Of a stretch of DNA of 64,000 nucleotides, positions 29,561 to 37,160 are shown piece after piece (the first letter of the stretch is position 1; each line of letters begins with the position of its first letter). Made by a program: the position numbers and the translations under genes. The notes below the pieces were generated by a model. The model did not search any database. It was given only the letters and a program-made list of their open reading frames with translations, and was not told the DNA's origin. The stretch is from Herbaspirillum frisingense GSF30 (GTDB taxonomy: Bacteria > Pseudomonadota > Gammaproteobacteria > Burkholderiales > Burkholderiaceae_D). Location of the stretch: positions 84,301-148,300 of the forward strand of contig NZ_AEEC02000010.1 of NCBI RefSeq assembly GCF_000300975.2. Reading direction: 5' to 3'.

Positions 29561-29935
29561 ATGAACATCACCATCACCGCCGCCGCCGAAAAATTCATGC
29601 GCCGCATGGTGCGCTTCAATGGCGGTTCGGTCCAATCCGGCTTTCGGCTCAAGGTGAGTGCAGGCGGTTGTTCCGGGCTGAGTTCGGAGTTCTCGGTCCA
29701 GGCGCAGCCCACGCCAGGCGACGTCAGCCTCGACTGCAATGGTCTGGCAGTCTTCCTGCCTGTCGAAAGCCGGCTGCTGCTGGAGGGCGTGACCATCGAT
29801 TTTGCCGACACCCTGAGTGAATCCGGGCTGACCTTTCGCAACCCGAATGCGCAAGCTGCGAGTTGCGGGACGCATGGCTCTGCGCCGCCGGCCACGGCTG
29901 TAGTGTCGATCTCCAGCATCCGGCGCAAGGCTTGA
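29561..29935 (+). CDS. HesB/IscA-like A-type carrier with altered C-terminal cysteine motif
   Basis: The 124-residue A-type protein has the first Cys in GGCSGL, and a C-terminal SCGTHGS where the family has CGCG. The second of the two closing cysteines is therefore Thr, which may change how iron or an Fe-S cluster is held. An extra tail of about 20 residues follows. In nif operons such proteins (HesB/NifIscA) help deliver clusters to NifB or nitrogenase. It overlaps nothing and follows fdxN by 9 bp. Confidence 0.87.
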   Translation: MNITITAAAEKFMRRMVRFNGGSVQSGFRLKVSAGGCSGLSSEFSVQAQPTPGDVSLDCNGLAVFLPVESRLLLEGVTIDFADTLSESGLTFRNPNAQAASCGTHGSAPPATAVVSISSIRRKA

Positions 29936-29939
29936 GCAA

Positions 29940-30683
29940 TTGGATACTGAGCCCTTCGCGGCGACCGATTGGCAGGGACGGGTATTGTCGTGTGTCGACT
30001 GCGCGCAGATGGGCCGCCCCTCCACGCGGTGCGAACTGGCCAAGGCCTGCGTGCATGATCGTTATGCTCGGCGCATCGACCGGTTCTTTACGTGGAATCC
30101 GGCGCTGGCCAAGGAATTCCTGAGCCATCCCTATTTCGAGGTGAGGGCGGTGGCGGCCAAGCACGTGGAAGTGTTTTACCTGCCACGCATGATCGATGAC
30201 CCGGATGCCACGGTACGCTGGAGTGTGGCGCAGCGCTTGCCGCAGCGCCAGCTGCTGATGTTGCGGCAAGATCCGGATCGCGAGGTCCGTATCCAGGTGG
30301 CGCGGCGGCTGCACGTCGATCAGCTGCACCAGATGATGGGCGATGGCGATTATGGCGTGCGCCTGATTGTGGCGCAGCGTATCGAACCGCAATGGCTGGT
30401 GCGCTTGCTGCACGATGAAGATCGCGAGGTGCGCCGCGTAGTGGCAGCAAGGGTGGGATCGGCGCTGCTGGGTGCGATGGCCAGGGATGAAGAGGCTGCG
30501 GTACGCACGGTGGTGGCGCAACGCCTGGCACCGGCGCAACTGGTGGCGCTGTGCCATGACCCGGACTGGCGTGTGCGCTACAGCGTGGCTGAACGCATCG
30601 ATACGGCGCATCTTGGCTTGCTGTCGGACGATGAGGACGATGCAGTGCGCGCATTGGCGCGTAATCGCAGCGGTTTGGCCTGA
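29940..30683 (+). CDS. 4Fe-4S leucine-rich-repeat-variant (LRV) protein
   Basis: The 247-residue protein starts at TTG 29940. A cysteine cluster at the N-terminus (CVDCAQMG...CELAKAC) is followed by about eight helical repeats of roughly 24 residues carrying D-D/E-x-x-V-R (DDPDATVRWSVAQRL and similar). This is the LRV family first described near nif genes of Azotobacter. Its exact role in nitrogen fixation is not established; a scaffold holding an Fe-S cluster near its partners is possible. Confidence 0.85.
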   Translation: MDTEPFAATDWQGRVLSCVDCAQMGRPSTRCELAKACVHDRYARRIDRFFTWNPALAKEFLSHPYFEVRAVAAKHVEVFYLPRMIDDPDATVRWSVAQRLPQRQLLMLRQDPDREVRIQVARRLHVDQLHQMMGDGDYGVRLIVAQRIEPQWLVRLLHDEDREVRRVVAARVGSALLGAMARDEEAAVRTVVAQRLAPAQLVALCHDPDWRVRYSVAERIDTAHLGLLSDDEDDAVRALARNRSGLA

Positions 30684-30715
30684 ACTACGATGACATAGCA
30701 ACTGGAGCTGGGACC

Positions 30716-31012
30716 ATGAAGATCAACCGTGATGATGGCCGGGTCGAACTGGACGGGCCGCCGCAATTCAGCTATGGCGAAAAGGTCAGGAGCACCAAGA
30801 CCATCCGCAACGATGGCACCTTCGCGGGCCGCGAGATCGGCGACATCCTGGTCAAGAAAGGCGATGTCGGCTATGTGACCAGTATCGGTACCTTCCTGCA
30901 GCAGTTCTACATCTACGGCATCGAATTCGTCGAACACGGTTACCGGGTCGGCATGAAAGGGCGCGAGCTGCAATCGCTCGACCAGCCCGTCACGTCCGGG
31001 CAGGCAGCCTGA
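30716..31012 (+). CDS. nifZ: Nitrogen fixation protein NifZ (first copy)
   Basis: The 98-residue protein has the NifZ SH3-like core: FSYGEKVRSTKTIRNDGTF, GDILVKKGDVGYVTSIGTFLQQFYIYGIEF and the ending YRVGMKGREL. NifZ helps form the second P-cluster of the MoFe protein. A second NifZ-like gene follows 17 bp downstream. Confidence 0.9.
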   Translation: MKINRDDGRVELDGPPQFSYGEKVRSTKTIRNDGTFAGREIGDILVKKGDVGYVTSIGTFLQQFYIYGIEFVEHGYRVGMKGRELQSLDQPVTSGQAA

Positions 31013-31029
31013 ATCCAAGGAGCGGCAAC

Positions 31030-31278
31030 ATGATCGAACCACGCGTGGCCAGATATGCCTGGGGACAGCGGGTGCAGGCCAGCATCGACCTGTTCAACGA
31101 TGGCTCCTATCCGGACTGCGAGGCGGAGGCCTTGCTGGTGGCCCAGGGAACCCCGGGCGAAGTAGTGCAGGTGGGCATGCATGAAGAGTCCACCATCCCG
31201 GTGTATCTGGTGGAGTTTCCCGGCAACCGCGTGGTGGGTTGTCTGGAAGAGGAAATCGTCCTGCTGGAGCCGGCATGA
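31030..31278 (+). CDS. NifZ-like protein (second copy)
   Basis: The 82-residue protein has the NifZ domain (YAWGQRVQASIDLFNDGSYPD, GTPGEVVQVG, VVGCLEEEIVLLEPA) but differs strongly from the upstream copy. Tandem nifZ-type genes suggest division of labour in P-cluster maturation. AAGGAG precedes the ATG and the stop overlaps the next ATG. Confidence 0.85.
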   Translation: MIEPRVARYAWGQRVQASIDLFNDGSYPDCEAEALLVAQGTPGEVVQVGMHEESTIPVYLVEFPGNRVVGCLEEEIVLLEPA

Positions 31279-31649
31279 ACCAGATCATCGCCCAGGCTGA
31301 TGGGTTGCCCACTGCAGGTGGCATCCGCAGCTGGCATCCCAATGAGCTGGATCTGCGGCGTATCGAACGCATGCTGCAGAAGCGTGCACGCTACCTGTAT
31401 GTCGTACCACGCGTGGAAATGACGGCGACTGGTTACCTGATCCAGAGTCCCTGTTGTTCGCGCAATATCGATGCCGAGGGCGGCATCGTCGATATCGCGC
31501 TGCTGGAATATCACGTCGAGCTGGGCGTATGGAAACTCTTCCGCAAGGATCACCCGGAAGGCGGCTGGGAATTCTTCATGCTCGAACGCAGCCTGCAGGT
31601 CTTGATGGATTGCATCAACCGGGACACCGCAAGGTTGTTCTGGCAATGA
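31275..31649 (+). CDS. DUF3024-type protein in the nifB operon
   Basis: The 124-residue protein has NELDLRRIERMLQKRARYLYVVPRV, SPCCSRNIDAEGGIVDIALLEY and LFRKDHPEGGWEFF; I recall this pattern as a domain of unknown function (DUF3024). Its start overlaps the second nifZ stop and its stop overlaps the nifS start (ATGA), so it is translated with the Fe-S genes. A paired CC motif could bind metal. Function unknown. Confidence 0.75.
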   Translation: MNQIIAQADGLPTAGGIRSWHPNELDLRRIERMLQKRARYLYVVPRVEMTATGYLIQSPCCSRNIDAEGGIVDIALLEYHVELGVWKLFRKDHPEGGWEFFMLERSLQVLMDCINRDTARLFWQ

Positions 31650-32818
31650 GTGCGCCACCCATGGATACCACCATCTATCTCGACAACAACGCCACCACCC
31701 GGCCCACACCGGAAGTGCTGGCGGCCATGCAGGCCTGCCACGATGAAGCCTGGGGCAACCCCTCCAGCAAGCACCGGGTCGGTGACGCTGCACGCCAGCG
31801 CATGAACAGTGCCCGCGCGGAGGTGGCGGCCCTGCTCGCTGCCTCGTCGGCCGAACTGGTGTTCACCAGTGGCGCCACCGAAGCCAATCACATGGCCATC
31901 CTGGGCGCGCTGGCCCTGCAGCCGCAGCGGCGCCATATCGTTAGCAGTCTGGTGGAGCATCCTTCCACCTTGCTGCTGTTGCGGCATCTGCAGGCACAGG
32001 GCGTGCGCATCAGCTGGATCGCGGTGGATGAGCATGGACAACTGCAGCTCGATGAACTGGCGGCAGCCATCACGCCGGATACCGCCCTGGTGAGCCTGAT
32101 GTGGGCCAACAATGAAACCGGCGTGGTGTTTCCGATTGCCCAGGCGGCCGAACTGGCGCGCCAGCGCGGTGTGCTGTTTCATACCGACGCGGTGCAGGCA
32201 GTAAGCCGTGTTCCATGCGACGTGGCGGCCATGGGCGTGGATCTGCTGTCCTTGTCGGCGCACAAGCTGCACGGGCCCAAGGGTATCGGCGCCCTGTACG
32301 TGCGCAAGGGGATCAGGTTGCCGCCCTTGCTGTTCGGCCACCAGGAACGTGGCCGGCGCGGTGGTACCGAGGACGTGGCGGGCATCGTCGGGCTGGGCGT
32401 GGCAGCGGCCCAGGCGCGTGCGGCGCTGCCACGGATGCTGGCGGTGAGCGCATTGCGTCAGCGCTTCGAGCGCGGCCTGGCACGCCTGCCGCAGGTCAGG
32501 ATCAATGGTGCGGGCGCAGCGCGTCTGCCCAATACGGTCAGCGTGCGCTTCGGCCAGGTCCATGCCGAACTGCTGCTGGAGCACCTGGATCGCCTGGGAA
32601 TTTGCGCCTCCAGCGGGTCGGCCTGTACCGCCAGCGGCGACATGCCCTCCCACGTGCTGATGGCCATGGGCTTGTCCAGCGAGCAGGCAGCGGCGACGCT
32701 ACGCTTTTCGCTCTCCCGCGATACCCGCGACGACGAGATCGATGCGGTGCTGGCGGCCTTGTTGCAGATCGTGCAGATCGTGCAGATTGTCCAGCCCTTG
32801 CAGGCAAGAGTGGCCTAG
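31646..32818 (+). CDS. nifS: Cysteine desulfurase NifS
   Basis: The 390-residue PLP enzyme has DNNATTRPTPEV at the start, SGATEANHMA, the PLP lysine in LSAHKLHGPKGIG and the persulfide Cys in SSGSACTASG. It takes sulfur from cysteine for nitrogenase clusters. The C-terminus contains a small tandem repeat (IVQIVQIVQ, 9-bp DNA unit near 32766-32790). A second, IscS-like desulfurase is encoded at 58.8 kb. Confidence 0.93.
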   Translation: MSAPPMDTTIYLDNNATTRPTPEVLAAMQACHDEAWGNPSSKHRVGDAARQRMNSARAEVAALLAASSAELVFTSGATEANHMAILGALALQPQRRHIVSSLVEHPSTLLLLRHLQAQGVRISWIAVDEHGQLQLDELAAAITPDTALVSLMWANNETGVVFPIAQAAELARQRGVLFHTDAVQAVSRVPCDVAAMGVDLLSLSAHKLHGPKGIGALYVRKGIRLPPLLFGHQERGRRGGTEDVAGIVGLGVAAAQARAALPRMLAVSALRQRFERGLARLPQVRINGAGAARLPNTVSVRFGQVHAELLLEHLDRLGICASSGSACTASGDMPSHVLMAMGLSSEQAAATLRFSLSRDTRDDEIDAVLAALLQIVQIVQIVQPLQARVA

Positions 32819-32853
32819 GGAGCCTTACCGGACCAACCAATCAGGAGCCCAAC

Positions 32854-33063
32854 ATGAAAGTGATGATCCGCAAGAACTCGGCAGGCTTGCTGTCGGCCTA
32901 TGTCCCCAAGAAAGACCTGGAAGAGCCCATCGTGGCGATGGAAAAGCCCGACATGTGGGGAGGCCACGTCACCCTGGCCAATGGCTGGCAATTGGCGTTG
33001 CCAGCGATGGATGCGGCCACCGTATTGCCGGTGACCATCGATGCACGCCGTCTGGGCGAATGA
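32854..33063 (+). CDS. nifT: NifT/FixU family protein
   Basis: The 69-residue protein begins MKVMIRKNSAGLLSAYVPKKD and contains WGGHVTLANGWQLALP, typical of NifT/FixU. It has no known biochemical role, although it is found in many nif operons. GGAGCC precedes the ATG. Confidence 0.92.
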   Translation: MKVMIRKNSAGLLSAYVPKKDLEEPIVAMEKPDMWGGHVTLANGWQLALPAMDAATVLPVTIDARRLGE

Positions 33064-33075
33064 GGAGCCGATGCG

Positions 33076-33336
33076 ATGGGTCTGTCGGTCCAGCAATTGG
33101 CCGCTGTCCAGGAGGTGCTGCAGGATGCCACCCATGCCAACGCCCTGGCGGCCCTGCGCAGCGCCTTGCCGCGCCTGGTGTGCAGCCGTTGCGACCAGGA
33201 GGACATGCGCGGCGAAACGCCTTACTGGCGCGGGCACAGATATGCCTTGTACCTGGTCGATACCGATGCCCATTGCTGGCGCGTGGTCGATGGCCCCGAT
33301 GAGGCCAGCGGCGTGGTGATCGTCCGTTTTTCCTGA
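33076..33336 (+). CDS. Small nif-associated protein, possibly DUF6129
   Basis: The 86-residue protein has a CSRCDQEDM pair of cysteines, then ETPYWRGHRYALYLVDTDAHCWRVV. I have a tentative memory of this as DUF6129, seen next to nifT in proteobacterial nif clusters. It sits 12 bp after nifT. Function unknown; the CxxC could hold a metal. Confidence 0.7.
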   Translation: MGLSVQQLAAVQEVLQDATHANALAALRSALPRLVCSRCDQEDMRGETPYWRGHRYALYLVDTDAHCWRVVDGPDEASGVVIVRFS

Positions 33337-33366
33337 GTTGAGCCAATACCCGGAGGAGTGCGTCAC

Positions 33367-34515
33367 ATGGAACAGGAATGGATCAAATTGTCGGACCCCG
33401 ACGTCAGCACCCGCGAGCTGGAAGCCGTCACGCGGGTGCTGGTCTCGTCGGGCCTGTCCGCCGGCCCGGTGGTCGAGTCCTTCGAAAACGAATTTGCCTC
33501 CTACCTCGGTCGTACCTATGGCGTGGCCGCTGCCAGCGGCACGGTGGCGCTGATGCTGGCCTTGCGAGCCATGGGGATCCGTGCCGGTGATGAGGTGATT
33601 GCCTCTGCGTACTCCTGGCATCAGATCGTCCATGCCATCACGCTGGTCGGAGCGACGCCGGTGTTTGCCGACATCGACTACTGGAGCGGCAACCTGGCGC
33701 CGCACAAGGTGGCCGACAAGATCAGCCAGCGCACGCGCGCTATCGTGGTGGGCAATTGCAACGGCCATCCGGCCGCCTGGGCCGAGTTCCGCCAGCTGGC
33801 ACAGGCGCATGGCCTGCGCCTGATCGAGGATTCCACCGAAGCCATCGGTTCGCGTTACCAGGGTCGCGTGGTGGGCAACTTCGGTGACATTGCCATCTTC
33901 GATTTTTCGCAGCCCTCGGCGCTGTGCTGTGGCGAGGGCGCCATGCTGGTCACCGATGACCCGGAGCTGGCCAGTGAATTGCACTATATGCGCAATCGCA
34001 ATCTGGGCGATCGCCAGTCCATCGCCGTGGCCAGCCGGGTACCGATGCAGGCGTCGATGAGCGATCTGAGCGCAGCCATCGGCATCGCGCAGCTGGAGCG
34101 GCTTGATGAAATCCTGCTGCGGCGCAAGCAGGTCGAGGCCTACTACCTGAAGCACGTGCAGTTTTTCGAGGGCATCAAACCGCCCTATATCGGTCCTGAC
34201 GTCGACGAGGTGTACTGGATGCTGTACCTGGTCCACCTGGGTACACGCTTCACCCGCACCATGCGCAACCAGATCATCGAAGACCTGGCCAGCCAGGAAG
34301 TGGAAGCCGCCGCCTGGTGCCAGCCGCTGCACCAGCAGTTCTACTACAGCCGCTTTGGCTGCAAGCGCGGAGATCTGTTGCTGACCGAGAAGATCGCCGA
34401 CCGCTGCATTGCCTTGCCCTTGCACGGACACCTCAATACCGACGAAGTGCACTTCATCGTGCAGGCGGCCAAGGATGCCTCCAGCAATGTCGGTGCCGGC
34501 GCGGCGATCTACTGA
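33367..34515 (+). CDS. DegT/DnrJ/EryC1/StrS-fold protein lacking the PLP lysine
   Basis: The 382-residue protein has the sugar-aminotransferase fold: SGLSAGPVVESFENEFASYLG, AAASGTVALMLAL, YSWHQIVHAI, then LRLIEDSTEAIGSRYQGR. At the site where the family has S-F-x-x-x-K it reads FDFSQPSALCCGEGA, so the lysine that binds PLP is Ser. Aminotransfer by the usual route is therefore unlikely; it may bind a cofactor or partner without turnover, or do other chemistry. GGAGGAG supports the ATG at 33367. It lies in line with nifT and the next ferredoxin. Confidence 0.8.
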   Translation: MEQEWIKLSDPDVSTRELEAVTRVLVSSGLSAGPVVESFENEFASYLGRTYGVAAASGTVALMLALRAMGIRAGDEVIASAYSWHQIVHAITLVGATPVFADIDYWSGNLAPHKVADKISQRTRAIVVGNCNGHPAAWAEFRQLAQAHGLRLIEDSTEAIGSRYQGRVVGNFGDIAIFDFSQPSALCCGEGAMLVTDDPELASELHYMRNRNLGDRQSIAVASRVPMQASMSDLSAAIGIAQLERLDEILLRRKQVEAYYLKHVQFFEGIKPPYIGPDVDEVYWMLYLVHLGTRFTRTMRNQIIEDLASQEVEAAAWCQPLHQQFYYSRFGCKRGDLLLTEKIADRCIALPLHGHLNTDEVHFIVQAAKDASSNVGAGAAIY

Positions 34516-34589
34516 GCGGGGCGCATGGATTTTTCCGATTTTTCATCTCCGGTCTCATTGACCTCATTCATTACAAAGGAGTCCTGACC

Positions 34590-34895
34590 ATGCCCGTCGT
34601 TACCATCCAACCCTCCGGCAAGACCATCGAGGTGAGCATCGGCAGCACGCTGCTGGCCGCCGTCATGAAGGCGGGTGAAGCCATTGCCAACAAGTGCCAG
34701 GGCAAGGCCGAGTGCGGCGCTTGCCACATCTTCGTGCTGGAAGGCCGCAAGGGCGTCTCGCGTACCACTCCGGCGGAAAACGCCAAACTCGACAGCATCG
34801 TGGGTGTCGGTTCCAAGTCGCGCCTGGCCTGCCAGGTGATCGTGGGCGAGGACGACGTCACCCTCGAATTGCTCAATTTCGCCTCCGGGCGCTGA
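34590..34895 (+). CDS. [2Fe-2S] ferredoxin in the nif accessory block
   Basis: The 101-residue protein has a plant-type ferredoxin fold with C-x5-C-x2-C (KCQGKAECGACHIF) and a last Cys in SRLACQVIVG. Relatives with this spacing are ISC-like or Shethna-like ferredoxins. AAAGGAGTCC precedes the ATG. As one of five ferredoxin-type genes here, it may serve electron transfer or protection of nitrogenase; its exact partner is unknown. Confidence 0.88.
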   Translation: MPVVTIQPSGKTIEVSIGSTLLAAVMKAGEAIANKCQGKAECGACHIFVLEGRKGVSRTTPAENAKLDSIVGVGSKSRLACQVIVGEDDVTLELLNFASGR

Positions 34896-34930
34896 ACCTG
34901 CCTGAACGCCTGCGCCGAGGAGCCATCGCC

Positions 34931-35782
34931 ATGCCTACCAATGAGGACACCTTGCAAGACCTGTTCGATGCGCTCGCCAAGGGGGCGCTCATTCCTTACC
35001 TGGGGCCGGGCTTGCTGAGGCAGGTACCGGATTGCCCGCTGCCCGATTCGCAGGAAAAACTGGCGGCGCTGCTGGCCGCTCAGGTCACGGTGCCGCACAA
35101 GATCCGCAATCGGCTCACGGCTACTGCGCAATTCATCGAGAACTTCAAGCATCGCAAGAGCCTGGTGCAATTGATGCAGGGGGCGTTCTCCGCCGCTCCG
35201 CCGCCGTTGCCGCTACAGCAGGCGCTGGCCGGCATGCCGGAGATCCCGATGATCGTCGCGCTCTGGTATGACGATGCCATGCGTAACGCCATGCTCGCCA
35301 GCGGCCGCGATGACTGGGGGCAGGTGCAGGGGTTGTCGCAATCCGAGCATTTCGGCACCTGGTACCAGTACTACGATCGCAGCGGGCAGGCGGTCGATGA
35401 GAGCATCGTGTCGAGCTGGAACACCTTGCTGTATCAGCCCGTTGGCGCGCATGCACCGGCCGCCAACTATCTCGTGTCGGACTCCGATTTCGTCGAAGTG
35501 CTCACCGAGATCGACATCCAGACGCCGATTCCGGCGCGCGTGCGGGCACTGCGGCAAGGCCGTCATTTCCTGTTCATCGGCTGCCGCTTCAACGATCAGC
35601 TGCAGCGCAGTTTTGCGCACCAGATCACCAAGCGCTCATCGGCGCGGCATTGGGCGGTGCTGGCGGAGCCGCCCTCGCGCAATGAACAGCGCTTCCTGGA
35701 GGAACATGGTATCGGGGTACTCCCCATGGCAACGGCGGACTTCTCAGCGCTGCTGTGTGCGCAACTGGGGCTGCCGGTGTGA
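34931..35782 (+). CDS. SIR2-like domain protein in the nif cluster
   Basis: The 283-residue protein begins with a SIR2-type nucleotide loop (ALIPYLGPGLL, compare the GAGxS of sirtuins) and ends with LFIGCRFNDQLQRSF...FLEEHGIGVLPM, typical of SIR2-like (SIR2_2) proteins. These bind NAD; some defence relatives cleave it. Here it is 35 bp after a ferredoxin gene and convergent with the zinc-ribbon gene 4 bp away, so a role in redox or NAD-linked control of nitrogen fixation is possible. Function unknown. Confidence 0.7.
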   Translation: MPTNEDTLQDLFDALAKGALIPYLGPGLLRQVPDCPLPDSQEKLAALLAAQVTVPHKIRNRLTATAQFIENFKHRKSLVQLMQGAFSAAPPPLPLQQALAGMPEIPMIVALWYDDAMRNAMLASGRDDWGQVQGLSQSEHFGTWYQYYDRSGQAVDESIVSSWNTLLYQPVGAHAPAANYLVSDSDFVEVLTEIDIQTPIPARVRALRQGRHFLFIGCRFNDQLQRSFAHQITKRSSARHWAVLAEPPSRNEQRFLEEHGIGVLPMATADFSALLCAQLGLPV

Positions 35783-35786
35783 TGGG

Positions 35787-36023
35787 TCACTTCAGTTTGT
35801 TGCGTAATTCCGATGGGCGGTAATTGCTGAAGTGTCCCTCGCGGGCGGCTTGTGTCCGGGCGCGCTGCAGGATGTCGGCGCTCTTGCCCGGTGCCTGCGG
35901 CGCCGATACCTGCCGGAGAACCGCATGGCTGCCGCAGCCCGGGCAGGCTGGCGTGTCGCCGGTGCGGACCAGTTTCTCAAAATGGGTGTCGCAGACGGTA
36001 CAGAGAAAGTCGAAAAGGGGCAT
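35787..36023 (-). CDS. FmdB-type zinc ribbon protein
   Basis: The 78-residue protein is MPLFDFLCTVCDTHFEKLV followed by CPGCGS: two CxxC pairs that bind zinc, the FmdB regulatory-protein pattern. The ATG at 36023 opens the conserved domain; a longer frame overlaps the upstream gene. It is the last gene of the leftward operon that starts with the receiver protein. Function unknown. Confidence 0.8.
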   Translation of the reverse strand: MPLFDFLCTVCDTHFEKLVRTGDTPACPGCGSHAVLRQVSAPQAPGKSADILQRARTQAAREGHFSNYRPSELRNKLK

Positions 36024-36106
36024 GGTCGGCTCGCTGGTGTTGAGGGGGCGTTCGCGCAGGGTGGGGCGGCATTCCTGATGGCTGGCAGCCACCCGACCCT
36101 GTGGCG

Positions 36107-36694
36107 TCATACCGGGCGGTTTTCCTTGATCTTGATCGGCCCCATCAACTCCAGGCCGCGCTGGAAGCTGATCTCCTCGAACTTGCCGTTGAAGCGCAGG
36201 GCACCGTCGGCCACCGCAAGGATCTTTTCAGCGGTGTCGAGTTTCTTGAGATCGCCACGCTCGATGCGGAATAATTCCAGCAACTCGTTATAGACCGTCG
36301 ATTCGTCCAGCGGCATCACGTAGAAGGTGGCACCGCCATAAGGAATCCGGAAACGCAGCGAAATGTCCAGGTTGCAGGCGAAGAAGAAGTACTTGCCATC
36401 GGCGCCCAGCTTGTCCCCCAGCACTTCGCACAGCAGCTTGATGTGTTCCAGCGAAGACGCCATGCCGGCCAGGAAAGGAATGGTGGCGGTGCCCACGTCG
36501 GCCACCGTCATCACCTGGTCCAGCTTGATTTCCGGGGGGCGCTTTTCGTCGGCCAGGCTGGCCTGGTATTTGAGCGCGATTTCGCCACGGAAGGCGACGC
36601 GTCCATTACGTTTGGTCGGGCCCTTGAAGACCGGGCTCAGCAGACGGCCGTCATTGTCGAGATCGGCCAGGGGGGTATTTGCGAGAGTGCTCAT
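36107..36694 (-). CDS. Conserved-looking protein of unknown function in the nif cluster
   Basis: The 195-residue soluble protein has a good ribosome site (AAGGAAAC) at 36694. It contains RNGRVAFRGEIALKYQASLADEKRP, FLAGMASSLEHIKLLCEVLG, YFFFACNLDISLRFRIPYGG and a C-terminal LRFNGKFEEISFQRGLELMGPI. I do not recognise the family. It lies between truncated hemoglobin and zinc-ribbon genes in an operon with a predicted NifA/sigma54 promoter, so it is likely a nif accessory factor. Confidence 0.75.
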   Translation of the reverse strand: MSTLANTPLADLDNDGRLLSPVFKGPTKRNGRVAFRGEIALKYQASLADEKRPPEIKLDQVMTVADVGTATIPFLAGMASSLEHIKLLCEVLGDKLGADGKYFFFACNLDISLRFRIPYGGATFYVMPLDESTVYNELLELFRIERGDLKKLDTAEKILAVADGALRFNGKFEEISFQRGLELMGPIKIKENRPV

Positions 36695-36703
36695 GGGGTT
36701 TCC

Positions 36704-37156
36704 TTATTGGTTGCACAGAAAATCGGCAGTCTTGAAAAATGCGGCACCCAGTTGCTGCCGCAACACTTCGTCGGGTACCAGTTCTTGCAGCGCCTGGTTC
36801 ATGCAGGCCATCCAGGCATCGCGTGCGGCAGGATCGATGGCAAATCCCGCGTGCGCCTGGCGCAGGCGGGGGTGGCCAAACGCCTCGGTATACAGGGGTG
36901 GGCCGCCCAGCCAACCGGAGAGGAACATGAACAGGCGCTGCCTGGCCGGCGCCAGGTCGGCCGGATGCATGGCGCGTACCACGGCCGCCTGGGGCAGCTG
37001 GTCCATCAGGGCGTAGAAGCGGTCGACCAGTTGCCGCACGACCGGCTCTCCGCCAATCTGCTGGTAATGCGGATTGGCCAGCGCCGGAGGGATCGATGGC
37101 CCCGCCATCGGTGCAGCCCGATGCGGCAGCTTCAAGGGGATGCGGGTCGCGCACAT
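36704..37156 (-). CDS. Truncated hemoglobin, group II type
   Basis: The protein has 150 residues with YQQIGGEPVVRQLVDRFYALMDQLP, MFLSGWLGGPPLYTEAFGHPRLRQAHAGFAID (proximal His in GHPRLRQAHAGF) and WMACMNQAL. This is the trHbO pattern. It starts 4 bp after the receiver gene stop (an internal ATG at 37108 is possible). It binds oxygen or NO; under a predicted nif promoter it would protect or supply nitrogenase-linked respiration at low oxygen. Confidence 0.87.
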   Translation of the reverse strand: MCATRIPLKLPHRAAPMAGPSIPPALANPHYQQIGGEPVVRQLVDRFYALMDQLPQAAVVRAMHPADLAPARQRLFMFLSGWLGGPPLYTEAFGHPRLRQAHAGFAIDPAARDAWMACMNQALQELVPDEVLRQQLGAAFFKTADFLCNQ

Positions 37157-37160
37157 GGTC

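Noticed and set aside
28502..30043. 513-codon minus-strand frame
   Set aside because: Spans several plus-strand genes (nifB, fdxN, hesB-type); no motif and no ribosome site.
32815..34452. 545-codon minus-strand frame
   Set aside because: Antisense across nifT, the small CxxC protein and the DegT-like gene, all of which have good starts on the plus strand.
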